The notes: generated by a model from the sequence alone, not told the origin. A stretch of 6,398 nucleotides of DNA from Paracoccaceae bacterium (GCA_009922885.1 RFUP01000139.1:1-6398); one strand, 5' to 3'. Shown: positions 1-5,984, numbered from the stretch's first letter. Numbers and translations: made by a program.

Positions 1-113
1 AGGATCAGGCCGTAGGCGAAGCGGGCAAAACCATTGGTGACGGTGACGCCCAAGGCGAGGCCAAGGAGGAGCCACCAATCGCGGGAGGGCGTGTGTTTGT
101 AGGATTGGGGCAT
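1..113 (-). CDS. MFS-type membrane transporter, N-terminal fragment
   Basis: Partial gene: it starts at an ATG on the minus strand (complement of CAT at 111-113) and leaves the window after 37 full codons. The visible protein has a short polar N-terminus (MPQSYKHTPSRDWW), then a hydrophobic, glycine-rich stretch (LLLGLALGVTVTNGFARFAY) that reads as the first transmembrane helix. The NGFARFAYGLIL wording resembles the start of YbfB/YjiJ-type major facilitator transporters, which are inner-membrane proteins of about 400 residues with 12 helices. A weak purine patch (GAAGG on the minus strand) lies about 9 bases before the ATG. It is divergent from pheS. The substrate cannot be told, and the family call is from recognition of a short stretch only. 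A competing ORF covering 5-304 in another minus frame looks like a shadow. Confidence 0.6.
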   Translation of the reverse strand, partial: MPQSYKHTPSRDWWLLLGLALGVTVTNGFARFAYGLI

Positions 114-234
114 CGTGATAGGGCCTTCGCGCGGTTTCCCGCATCAAACTCCGGCTTTTGCCGGAGCGCAATGCTTGCATTCCGGGGTGCCTGTGGTAGC
201 AGGTGCGGCAACCCGAGATCCCGAGGAAGACACG
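114..234. other. Divergent spacer between the transporter gene and pheS
   Basis: This 121-bp stretch separates two divergent start codons, so it should hold both promoters. I could not find a convincing -35/-10 pair on either strand. It carries a perfect 7-bp hairpin (149-166), a near-palindrome at 170-181 (AATGCTTGCATT), and the pheS Shine-Dalgarno sequence AGGA at 224-227. An ORF of 24 codons from ATG 171 to TGA 243-245 crosses the pheS start in another frame. It has a single Phe codon and does not look like a Phe attenuator leader. Confidence 0.6.
149..166 (+). other. Hairpin in the pheS upstream region
   Basis: CTCCGGC (149-155) pairs perfectly with GCCGGAG (160-166) around a TTTT loop, giving a 7-bp GC-rich stem. 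No T-run follows, so it does not look like an intrinsic terminator for plus-strand transcription. The 3' arm (CCGG, 161-164) could instead pair with CCGG at 182-185, extended by AATG (170-173) with CATT (178-181). That alternative fold has a 5-base bulge and looks weaker. A regulatory role is conjecture. Confidence 0.4.
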
Positions 235-315
235 ATGAGCCTTGATGCCCTCGCTGAAAAATACCGCGCTGCGATTGCCGCTGCTGCTGACGGATGGGCA
301 CCATTCACCCGGTGA
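235..315 (+). pseudogene. pheS: pheS 5' remnant, frame lost after about 19 codons
   Basis: ATG at 235 has a well-placed Shine-Dalgarno sequence (AGGA, 7 bases upstream) and encodes MSLDALAEKYRAAIAAAAD. This is the expected first helix of bacterial PheS alpha subunits, which begin with a Leu/Ala-rich helix leading into a long antiparallel coiled coil. After codon 18-19 the resemblance stops. The frame continues as GWAPFTR and ends at TGA 313-315, while the same bases read in another frame begin the PheS catalytic core (GTIHPVSQ). I infer an internal deletion near 285-295, of a length not divisible by three, removing about 80 codons. This is the authentic start of pheS with its normal translation signals, cut off from the rest of the gene. 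A sequencing or assembly error is a serious alternative. Confidence 0.75.
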
Positions 316-1067
316 GCCAAGTGACTGAGGAAGTCAATGCGATTTTCGCCGATATGGGCTTTGCCGTGGCCGAGGGCCCGCGCATCGAGACCGATTGGTA
401 TAACTTCGACGCGTTGAATATTCCGGGCCACCATCCGGCGCGCGCCGAGATGGACACCTTCTATATGCATCGCGCTGAGGGCGATAATCGTGCGCCGAAC
501 GTGCTGCGGACGCATACCTCGCCCGTGCAGATCCGTTCCATGGAAGCGCAGGGCGCGCCCATTCGCATCATTTGCCCCGGTGGTGTGTATCGCGCTGACT
601 ACGACCAGACCCACACGCCGATGTTCCATCAGGTCGAGGGTTTGGCGATCGACAAGGATCTGTCGATGGCGAACCTGAAATGGGTGCTGGAAGAATTCTT
701 CTCGGCCTATTTCGGCACCAAGGTGAAAACCCGTTTCCGCGCCTCGCACTTCCCCTTCACCGAACCTTCGGCGGAAGTGGATATCCAGTGTTCGTGGGAA
801 GGCGGCACGGTGAAAGTGGGCGAGGGCGACGGCTGGCTCGAAGTGCTCGGCTCCGGCATGGTGCACCCGAAGGTGCTGGCGGCGGGCGGGATCGACCCCG
901 AAGTGTATCAGGGCTTTGCTTTCGGCATGGGCATCGACCGCATCGCCATGCTGAAATACGGCATCCCCGACCTGCGCGCCTTCTTCGATTCAGACCTGCG
1001 GTGGCTGCGCCATTACGGCTTCGCCGCGCTTGATGTGCCGACGCTGCACGGCGGCTTGTCGCGTTAA
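294..1067 (+). CDS. pheS: Phenylalanine--tRNA ligase alpha subunit, catalytic core only (N-terminal coiled coil missing)
   Basis: This encodes the catalytic subunit of the cytoplasmic class II phenylalanyl-tRNA synthetase, which uses ATP to charge tRNA-Phe as (PheS-PheT)2. The 257-residue product begins where the core begins in complete PheS proteins (TIHPVSQ). All core motifs are present: the motif 1 region NFDALNIPGHHPARAEMDTF (37-56), motif 2 with YRADYDQTHTPMFHQVEG (99-116), FPFTEPSAEVDI (153-164), WLEVLGSGMVHP (181-192), and motif 3 FGMGIDRIAML (210-220) with Arg216. Family members are usually about 330-360 residues, so some 90-100 N-terminal residues are absent. In known structures that segment is a coiled coil that contacts tRNA-Phe. 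ATG 294 has no clear Shine-Dalgarno sequence; translation from it would need reinitiation from the overlapping ORF 235-315. The gene is followed by pheT after 72 bases. Identity is certain; whether this form is real or translated is not. Confidence 0.9.
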   Translation: MGTIHPVSQVTEEVNAIFADMGFAVAEGPRIETDWYNFDALNIPGHHPARAEMDTFYMHRAEGDNRAPNVLRTHTSPVQIRSMEAQGAPIRIICPGGVYRADYDQTHTPMFHQVEGLAIDKDLSMANLKWVLEEFFSAYFGTKVKTRFRASHFPFTEPSAEVDIQCSWEGGTVKVGEGDGWLEVLGSGMVHPKVLAAGGIDPEVYQGFAFGMGIDRIAMLKYGIPDLRAFFDSDLRWLRHYGFAALDVPTLHGGLSR

Positions 1068-1139
1068 TTTCCGGCGGGGAAACCCGCTGAACCGGATAAA
1101 TGGCGGATTTAATCTCGCCCTACGGAACGGACCAGAGAC
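1068..1139 (+). other. pheS-pheT intercistronic region with small hairpins
   Basis: The 72-base spacer shows GCGGG (1074-1078) and CCCGC (1083-1087) closing a GAAA tetraloop, a stable 5-bp GNRA hairpin, flanked by CCGG at 1071-1074 and 1092-1095. A second imperfect stem pairs GGCG (1102-1105) with CGCC (1116-1119), enclosing GAT/ATC. No T-tract follows either, so termination is unlikely and pheST probably stays one transcript. No strong Shine-Dalgarno sequence precedes pheT; only AGAG lies close to its ATG. Confidence 0.4.
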
Positions 1140-3539
1140 ATGAAATTCACCCTCTCCTGGCTGAAAGAGCATCTCGATACGCAAGCGAGCGTCGAGGAGA
1201 TCGCGGAAACCCTCACGGACCTCGGGCTTGAGGTGGAAGAGGTGTTCGATCCGGCGTCGCGGTTGAAGCCGTTTACGCTGGCAAAGGTTCTGCATGCCGA
1301 GCAGCATCCGGATGCCGATCGCCTGCGCGTCTGCCGCGTGATGACCGATGAGGGCGAGAAGCAGATCGTGTGCGGTGCGCCGAATGCGCGGGCGGGGATC
1401 ACGGTGGTGCTGTGCAAGCCCGGCGATTATGTGCCGGGGATCGACACGACTTTGGGCGTGGGCAAGATCCGCGGTGTGGAAAGCCATGGCATGATGGCGT
1501 CCGAGCGTGAGTTGGAGCTGTCGGACGAGCATAACGGGATCATCGAATTGCCCTCGGGCGAGGTGGGCCAGAAGTTCACCGATTGGCTGGTGGCGAATAC
1601 GCCCGAAAAGATCGATCCGGTGATCGAGATTGCGATTACGCCGAACCGTGCGGATGCTTTGGGTGTGCGCGGTGTGGCGCGGGATCTGGCGGCGCGCGGG
1701 CTTGGCTCCTTGAAGCCTGTGAAGGCTGAAACGGTGGCCGGGGCATTCCCGTGCCCGATCACGGTGACGATTGACGAAGACACGCGTGAAAGTGGTTGCG
1801 AAGTGTTTGCGGGCCGCTTGATCCGTGGCGTGAAGAACGGGCCGAGCCCTGAATGGCTGCAACGCCGCCTCAAGGCCATTGGCCTGCGCCCGATTTCGGC
1901 GCTGGTGGATGTGACGAACTTCTTCACCTTCGACCGCAACCGCCCGCTGCACGTGTTCGACGCGGATAAGGTGCAGGGCAATCTGCGGGTGCATCGCACC
2001 GTGGGCGGCGAGACGATGCTGGGCCTTGATGAGAAGACATACACCTTCGGTGCGGGGCAGGTGGTGATTTCCGACGCGACGGGCGTTGAGTCCATCGGCG
2101 GGATCATGGGCGGCGAGCATACCGGCTGCACCGAGGAGACTGTGAATGTATTCCTTGAGGCGGCTGTGTGGGACCGTATCCAGATCGCAACCACGGGCCG
2201 TGCGCTGAAGATCAACACCGACGCGCGGTATCGCAACGAGCGGGGCATCGATCCGGCTTACAACATGCAAGCGCTTGAAGATGCAGCGCAAATGATCCTC
2301 GATCTTTGCGGGGGCGAAGCCTCTGATGTGGTGACAGCAGGTGCCGTGCCTGATGTGGCGCGGGCCTATAAGCTGGTGCCGACGCGGGTGCAGAGCCTCG
2401 TGGGCATGGATATTCCCGAAGCCGAACAGCGCGCGACGCTTGAGCGGCTAGGATTCCGCATGGACGGCGATATGGCATGGGTGCCGTCGTGGCGGCCGGA
2501 CGTGTTGGGCGAAGCGGACCTCGTGGAAGAAGTGGCGCGGATTGCCTCGCTGACGAAGCTGGTGGGCAAGCCCCTGCCGCGCGTGCAGGCCGGTGTGCCG
2601 AAGCCAATTCTGACACAAGGCCAAGCGCGCGAGCGCATCGCGCGGCGCACAGCGGCGGCTTTGGGTTACAATGAATGCGTGACCTATAGCTTCATCGACC
2701 AGCCCGCAGCGGCGCTTTTCGGTGGTGGCACAGAAGCGACGATGCTGGCGAACCCGATTGCTTCGGATATGAGCCATATGCGCCCTGACCTGCTGCCGGG
2801 CCTTCTGCGGGCTGCGGCGCGCAATCAGGCGCGCGGGTTCATGGATCTGGCACTCTTCGAGGTGGGGCCTGTGTTCAGCGGTGGCGAGCCGGGGGAGCAG
2901 GCCGTGCAGGTGACGGGCGTTCTGATCGGGCGCACGGGGCCGAAGGATGTGCATGGCACGTCGCGCGGTGTGGACGTGTTCGATGCGAAAACCGACGTTG
3001 AAGCGATCCTTTCGGCACTCGGTGCGCCTGCGAAGGCGATGATCCTGCGGAACGGGCAGGGCTGGTGGCATCCGGGGCGGCATGGCCAGATCGGGCTTGG
3101 CCCGAAGAAGATCATTGCGACCTTTGGCGAGCTGCACCCGAAAGTGCTGCGCGAGATGGACGTGAAGGGGCCTGCGGTGGCCTTCACGATCTGGCCCGAG
3201 GAAATTCCCGCACCCAAGGTGAAAACGGCTGCACGGCCTGCGCTGACGCTGCATGCCTTGCAGGCTGTGGAGCGGGATTTCGCCTTCGTAGTGGATGAGC
3301 GCGTCGAGACGATCAACATCGTCAACGCAGCGCAAGGGGCGGATAAAGCGCTGATTTCCGATGTGCGTGTGTTCGACGAATTCATCGGCGGCGCGCTTGG
3401 CGAGGGCAAGAAGTCGGTCGCGATCACGGTGCGCTTGCAACCCGTCGAAGCCACTTTGAAAGAGGCCGAGATCGAAGCCGTTGCGGCGAAGATCGTCGAG
3501 AAGGTTGCGAAAGCAACGGGCGGCGCGCTGCGCGGCTAA
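1140..3539 (+). CDS. pheT: Phenylalanine--tRNA ligase beta subunit
   Basis: This is the beta subunit of phenylalanyl-tRNA synthetase. It partners PheS in the (alpha-beta)2 enzyme, helps bind tRNA-Phe and hydrolyses mischarged Tyr-tRNA-Phe. The 799 residues match the usual bacterial length of about 800. From the N-terminus: the opening helix MKFTLSWLKEHLD; an OB-fold tRNA-binding domain at about 45-150 (FTLAKVL, HPDADRLRVC, VCGAPNARAG, GVESHGMMASERELELS); the B3/B4 editing region at about 200-390 (PNRADALGVRGVARDLAA just before it, then RPISALVDVTNF); the B5 domain at about 405-475 (PSWRPDVLGEADLVEEVARI); a degenerate class II core at about 480-690 with NPIASDMSHMRPDLLPGLL from residue 538; and the C-terminal ferredoxin-like anticodon-binding domain at about 703-798 (VERDFAFVVDE). 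The gene is complete, with no frameshift or missing domain, in contrast to pheS just upstream. ATG 1140 fits the family start although its ribosome binding site is weak. A strong terminator follows 20 bases after the stop. Confidence 0.97.
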   Translation: MKFTLSWLKEHLDTQASVEEIAETLTDLGLEVEEVFDPASRLKPFTLAKVLHAEQHPDADRLRVCRVMTDEGEKQIVCGAPNARAGITVVLCKPGDYVPGIDTTLGVGKIRGVESHGMMASERELELSDEHNGIIELPSGEVGQKFTDWLVANTPEKIDPVIEIAITPNRADALGVRGVARDLAARGLGSLKPVKAETVAGAFPCPITVTIDEDTRESGCEVFAGRLIRGVKNGPSPEWLQRRLKAIGLRPISALVDVTNFFTFDRNRPLHVFDADKVQGNLRVHRTVGGETMLGLDEKTYTFGAGQVVISDATGVESIGGIMGGEHTGCTEETVNVFLEAAVWDRIQIATTGRALKINTDARYRNERGIDPAYNMQALEDAAQMILDLCGGEASDVVTAGAVPDVARAYKLVPTRVQSLVGMDIPEAEQRATLERLGFRMDGDMAWVPSWRPDVLGEADLVEEVARIASLTKLVGKPLPRVQAGVPKPILTQGQARERIARRTAAALGYNECVTYSFIDQPAAALFGGGTEATMLANPIASDMSHMRPDLLPGLLRAAARNQARGFMDLALFEVGPVFSGGEPGEQAVQVTGVLIGRTGPKDVHGTSRGVDVFDAKTDVEAILSALGAPAKAMILRNGQGWWHPGRHGQIGLGPKKIIATFGELHPKVLREMDVKGPAVAFTIWPEEIPAPKVKTAARPALTLHALQAVERDFAFVVDERVETINIVNAAQGADKALISDVRVFDEFIGGALGEGKKSVAITVRLQPVEATLKEAEIEAVAAKIVEKVAKATGGALRG

Positions 3540-3558
3540 CTGTTGCAAAAATCGAAAC

Positions 3559-3594
3559 AAAAAGCCGCGCCCCAGAGAAAGGTGCGGCTTTTTT
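3559..3594 (+). terminator. Rho-independent terminator of pheST
   Basis: AAAAAGCCGC (3559-3568) pairs with GCGGCTTTTT (3584-3593). The stem extends inward by a G-T and two C-G pairs to a loop of about 9 bases, and a run of six T (3589-3594) follows the GC part. It begins 20 bases after the pheT stop, which makes it a typical intrinsic terminator. The A-run on the 5' side could give partial activity on the other strand, but no minus-strand gene reads into it. Confidence 0.9.
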
Positions 3595-3621
3595 GCAGTT
3601 AATGGGAATGTTTTTTATCAT
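3593..3621 (+). promoter_or_regulatory. Candidate sigma-70 promoter of mscL
   Basis: TTGCAG (3593-3598, 3 of 6 matches to the -35 consensus) lies 17 bp before TATCAT (3616-3621, 5 of 6 matches to the -10 consensus). This puts transcription start near 3628 and gives a leader of roughly 90 bases before the mscL ATG. The -10 element lies inside a perfect inverted repeat, GGGAATG (3604-3610) and CATTCCC (3619-3625), with ATTCCC again at 3634-3639. The promoter is a pattern match only, partly overlapping the pheT terminator. Confidence 0.3.
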
Positions 3622-3714
3622 TCCCCGCGAAATATTCCCTGTGAAATTGGAAACAAAGCTACATTGCGAACACGGATTTTTGTTCAAATTCGGAAACAGG
3701 GGAAGGGGCAAGTA

Positions 3715-4137
3715 ATGCTTAACGAATTCAAGGACTTCATTGCGCGCGGTAATGTTATGGACATGGCCGTGGGTATCATCATCGGCGCGGCCTTCACAGC
3801 AATCGTAACCTCGCTGGTGGGCGACCTGATCAATCCGATCATCGCGATTTTCACAGGCGGTATCGACTTCGCGGGCTGGTTCTACCACCTTTCGGACAGC
3901 GATTGCGCTTCCGTGGCGGCATGTAAAGAAGCTGGCGCGCCCGTATTCGCTATCGGCAACTTCATCATGGCTATCATCAACTTCCTGATCGTTGCCTTCG
4001 TTGTGTTCATGCTCGTGAAGACCGTGAACAAGGTGAAAGACGCGGCGTCGAAGAAGGAAGAGGCGGCACCTGCGGCTCCGGCTGGCCCGAGTGAGCTGGA
4101 TATTCTCATGGAAATCCGCGACGCGCTGAAGAAGTAA
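3715..4137 (+). CDS. mscL: Large-conductance mechanosensitive channel MscL
   Basis: This encodes a homopentameric inner-membrane channel that opens under membrane tension and lets solutes out during hypo-osmotic shock. The 140 residues match the family length. They show an amphipathic N-terminal helix (MLNEFKDFIA), the signature RGNVMDMAVGIIIGAAF starting at residue 11, with G20 at the constriction of transmembrane helix 1 (about 14-45), a periplasmic loop (about 46-76) including GGIDF, a second transmembrane helix (about 77-103, IINFLIVAFVVFMLVK), a charged linker with KKEE and Ala/Pro, and a C-terminal helix ending EIRDALKK. The frame stays open upstream to 3481, inside pheT, but ATG 3715 is chosen because it has a strong Shine-Dalgarno sequence (AGGGGAAGGGG, 3699-3709) and gives the canonical N-terminus. 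The loop carries two cysteines (C64, C70). It is a single-gene unit between two terminators. Confidence 0.96.
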   Translation: MLNEFKDFIARGNVMDMAVGIIIGAAFTAIVTSLVGDLINPIIAIFTGGIDFAGWFYHLSDSDCASVAACKEAGAPVFAIGNFIMAIINFLIVAFVVFMLVKTVNKVKDAASKKEEAAPAAPAGPSELDILMEIRDALKK

Positions 4138-4160
4138 TCGGCATAGAAATTTCGGAGAGA

Positions 4161-4186
4161 GGCAGGGCTTTCGGCCCTGCCTTTTT
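4161..4186 (+). terminator. Rho-independent terminator of mscL
   Basis: GGCAGGGC (4161-4168) pairs perfectly with GCCCTGCC (4174-4181) around a 5-base loop (TTTCG), followed by TTTTT (4182-4186). It starts 24 bases after the mscL stop. The T-run overlaps the stop codon of the convergent thpR gene (complement of TTA at 4185-4187). On the minus strand the hairpin is followed only by a broken pyrimidine run, so any stop for thpR transcription would be weaker. Confidence 0.9.
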
Positions 4187-4733
4187 AGTTGGGCGCTAGG
4201 GGATAGCTCGCCAGCGGCTCGTAGACAGAGCCATGTTTGGTCTGGATGCTCTCATAGAGCTTGAACTCGGTTACGGTGAACGGGTCGAACACCGTATTGG
4301 CGCGTGCCTGCAGGAAGCGACCGAGCTTGATTGCATCTTCGGGTGTGAGGCCCTTTGTGAAGCGCGCGAGGGTGACGTGCGGCCGGAAGCGGGTGCGTTC
4401 CAGTTCGATGCCTGCGCCGTGAAGGGCACTCTTCAAGCGCTTGTGCAGGTCGAGAAGGGCCGGAGATGGTTCGGCTGCGATGTGCAGGTTTGTCGGGTCC
4501 GGGGTGCCGAAGGTGTCGAGGCCTTTCAGGTGGACGTCGAAGGCCGTGGCGCGAAAGGCTTCCAAGGCGAAATGCAGTTCCTCAAGTGCGTGTTCGGGCT
4601 GATCCCCGAGGAAGGCCAGCGTGAGGTGGAAGTTTTCAGGGGGGATCAGATTTCCGCCGGGAATGCTTTCTTGCAGGCGCTCCAGCGCATCGCAGATCGG
4701 ATCTGGCAGGGGTAAGGCAAGAAAGGCGCGCAT
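4185..4733 (-). CDS. thpR: RNA 2',3'-cyclic phosphodiesterase (2H family)
   Basis: This is a cytoplasmic enzyme of the LigT/ThpR branch of the 2H phosphoesterases, which opens 2',3'-cyclic phosphate RNA ends to a 2'-phosphate; some members also join tRNA half-molecules in vitro. The 182-residue length is typical. The start MRAFLALPLPDPI is characteristic, and both catalytic HxTx motifs are visible: HLTL at 36-39 (NFHLTLAFLGD) and HVTL at 119-122 (RPHVTLARF). The C-terminal FKLYESI.....YEPLASYPL strand pair also fits the family. The start is supported by GGAG six bases upstream. It lies 49 bases downstream of ald on the same strand, so the two may be co-transcribed. Its ribosome binding site sits in the 3' arm of a perfect 8-bp hairpin (4740-4768). 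It converges on mscL and its stop codon touches the mscL terminator. The physiological RNA substrate is unknown. Confidence 0.93.
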   Translation of the reverse strand: MRAFLALPLPDPICDALERLQESIPGGNLIPPENFHLTLAFLGDQPEHALEELHFALEAFRATAFDVHLKGLDTFGTPDPTNLHIAAEPSPALLDLHKRLKSALHGAGIELERTRFRPHVTLARFTKGLTPEDAIKLGRFLQARANTVFDPFTVTEFKLYESIQTKHGSVYEPLASYPLAPN

Positions 4734-4739
4734 CGTGAT

Positions 4740-4768
4740 CTCCCGGCGATCAGGCTAACCGCCGGGAG
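4740..4768 (-). promoter_or_regulatory. Hairpin covering the thpR ribosome binding site
   Basis: Read on the minus strand, CTCCCGGC (4768-4761) pairs with GCCGGGAG (4747-4740) across a 13-base loop: eight uninterrupted pairs, six of them G-C. The 3' arm contains the GGAG that serves as the thpR Shine-Dalgarno sequence, six bases before its ATG. No T-run follows, so it is not a standard terminator for ald. It could limit thpR translation, or protect the 3' end of ald mRNA. Function is inferred. Confidence 0.5.
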
Positions 4769-4782
4769 AGAGGCTCACAAGA

Positions 4783-5895
4783 TCAGATCAAGGACTTAGG
4801 GTCGGTGACGGGCAGGCCAAGGGCTTCGCCCACGGCTGCGTAGGTCAGCTTGCCCGCATGCACGTTGAGACCGTTCATCAGGTGCACATCCTCTGCACAG
4901 GCTCGCTTCCACCCCTTGTTGGCGAGAGCCAGCATGAAGGGCATCGTCGCATTGCCGAGGGCGAGCGTAGAGGTGCGGGCGACGGCACCGGGCATGTTGG
5001 CAACGCAGTAGTGGATGATGCCATCGACCTCATAGATCGGGTCTTGGTGCGTGGTGGCTTTCGAGGTTTCGAAGCAGCCTCCTTGGTCAATCGCGACGTC
5101 AACGAGAACCGCGCCGGGCTTCATCATCTTGAGCTGCGCGCGGGTGACGAGTTTCGGCGCGGCGGCACCGGGGATAAGCACGGCACCGACCACCATGTCT
5201 GCTTGCGGCAGAAGTTCTTCAAGAAGACCTGCCGAGGAATAGCCCGTTTTGAATTCGCGACCGAACACGTCGTCCAGATAGCGCAAGCGGGGGATCGAGC
5301 GGTCGAGGATGGTAACATCCGCGCCCATGCCAGCTGCGATTTTGGCTGCATGTGTACCAACCACACCGCCGCCGATTACCACGACTTTGGCCGGACCAAC
5401 GCCGGGAACGCCGCCCATCAGCACGCCGCGGCCGCCATTGGCCTTTTGCAGTGCCCATGCGCCGACTTGCGGTGCCAAACGGCCAGCCACTTCGGACATC
5501 GGGGCAAGGAGGGGCAGGCCGCCATTGCGATCCGTAACGGTTTCGTAAGCAATGCAGGTCGCGCCTGAGGCGATCAGATCATGGGTTTGTTCGGGATCGG
5601 GCGCGAGGTGCAGATAGGTGAAGAGAACCTGGCCTTCGCGGAGCATCTTGCGCTCGCCGGCTTGGGGTTCTTTCACTTTCACGATCATATCGGATTGGGC
5701 GAAAACCTCTTCGGCGGTGCCGAGGATCTGCGCGCCAGCTGCGGTGTAGGCCGCATCATCGAAGCCCGCGCCGAGGCCTGCTCCGGTTTGGATGTAAACG
5801 GTGTGGCCGTTCTGAACCGCTTCGAGAGCGGCGTTGGGCGTCATACCGACGCGGAACTCTTGGGGTTTGATTTCCTTAGGGCAACCGATTTTCAT
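4783..5895 (-). CDS. ald: Alanine dehydrogenase (NAD+)
   Basis: This enzyme interconverts L-alanine and pyruvate plus ammonia with NAD+/NADH in the cytoplasm, serving alanine catabolism or ammonium assimilation. The 370 residues match the family length of about 371. Residues known as substrate-binding or catalytic in characterised Ald enzymes fall at the canonical numbers: R15 (EFRVGMTP), K75 (VKVKEP), H96 (TYLHLAPD) and D270 (VDVAIDQGG). The Rossmann glycine motif is GGGVVG at 175-180, with D198 (ILDRS) placed to bind the NAD ribose. YEVDGIIHYCVANMPGAVA (288-306) is a further signature. The frame is open to an ATG at 5940, but ATG 5895 gives the canonical MKIGCPKEIK start with a strong AGGAGG seven bases upstream. 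It is divergent from an Lrp/AsnC regulator gene, as in several bacteria where that regulator controls ald. thpR follows it. Confidence 0.97.
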   Translation of the reverse strand: MKIGCPKEIKPQEFRVGMTPNAALEAVQNGHTVYIQTGAGLGAGFDDAAYTAAGAQILGTAEEVFAQSDMIVKVKEPQAGERKMLREGQVLFTYLHLAPDPEQTHDLIASGATCIAYETVTDRNGGLPLLAPMSEVAGRLAPQVGAWALQKANGGRGVLMGGVPGVGPAKVVVIGGGVVGTHAAKIAAGMGADVTILDRSIPRLRYLDDVFGREFKTGYSSAGLLEELLPQADMVVGAVLIPGAAAPKLVTRAQLKMMKPGAVLVDVAIDQGGCFETSKATTHQDPIYEVDGIIHYCVANMPGAVARTSTLALGNATMPFMLALANKGWKRACAEDVHLMNGLNVHAGKLTYAAVGEALGLPVTDPKSLI

Positions 5896-5953
5896 GGCAT
5901 TTCCTCCTCGCCTTGAATTGCAAAGAACCTGCCGCAACATCGACGCAAAGCGC

Positions 5954-5981
5954 TTGAAAAGTTGCGCGACAAAGGGATAAA
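5954..5981 (+). promoter_or_regulatory. Candidate promoter of the Lrp-type regulator
   Basis: The -35 TTGAAA (5954-5959, 5 of 6 matches) and -10 GATAAA (5976-5981, 4 of 6 matches) are 16 bp apart. The predicted transcription start near 5988 falls inside the inverted repeat at 5985-5999, an arrangement that suits autorepression. It is a pattern match without experimental support. Confidence 0.4.
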
Positions 5982-5984
5982 AAA

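Noticed and set aside
171..245. 24-codon ORF upstream of pheS as a Phe attenuator leader peptide
   Set aside because: Only one Phe codon, no clear ribosome binding site, no terminator-type hairpin with a T-run after it, and it overlaps the real pheS start.
144..866. Minus-strand open frame of 240 codons antisense to pheS
   Set aside because: It is a shadow of the PheS core. The His/Arg-rich product matches no family I recognise.
990..2291. Long minus-strand open frame of 433 codons antisense to pheS/pheT
   Set aside because: It lies opposite the unambiguous pheT gene. The Arg/His-rich, low-complexity product is what antisense reading of GC-rich codons gives.
2448..3560. Minus-strand open frame of 370 codons antisense to pheT
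   Set aside because: Same reason: His/Arg-rich composition, no recognisable domain, and full overlap with a conserved gene and its terminator.
3481..3714. Upstream extension of the mscL reading frame giving 218 residues
   Set aside because: It overlaps the pheT end and the terminator in another frame. ATG 3715 has the strong ribosome binding site and the conserved MscL start.
4233..4715. Plus-strand open frame of 160 codons antisense to thpR
   Set aside because: thpR carries both HxTx motifs in the opposite frame. The plus frame has no good ribosome binding site or family signature.
4858..5568. Plus-strand open frame of 236 codons antisense to ald
   Set aside because: It lies opposite ald, whose catalytic residues are all in place. 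The product has no recognisable motif.
5896..5940. Extended ald start at 5940 (385 residues)
   Set aside because: The extra residues are not part of the Ald family, and the AGGAGG site is placed for ATG 5895.
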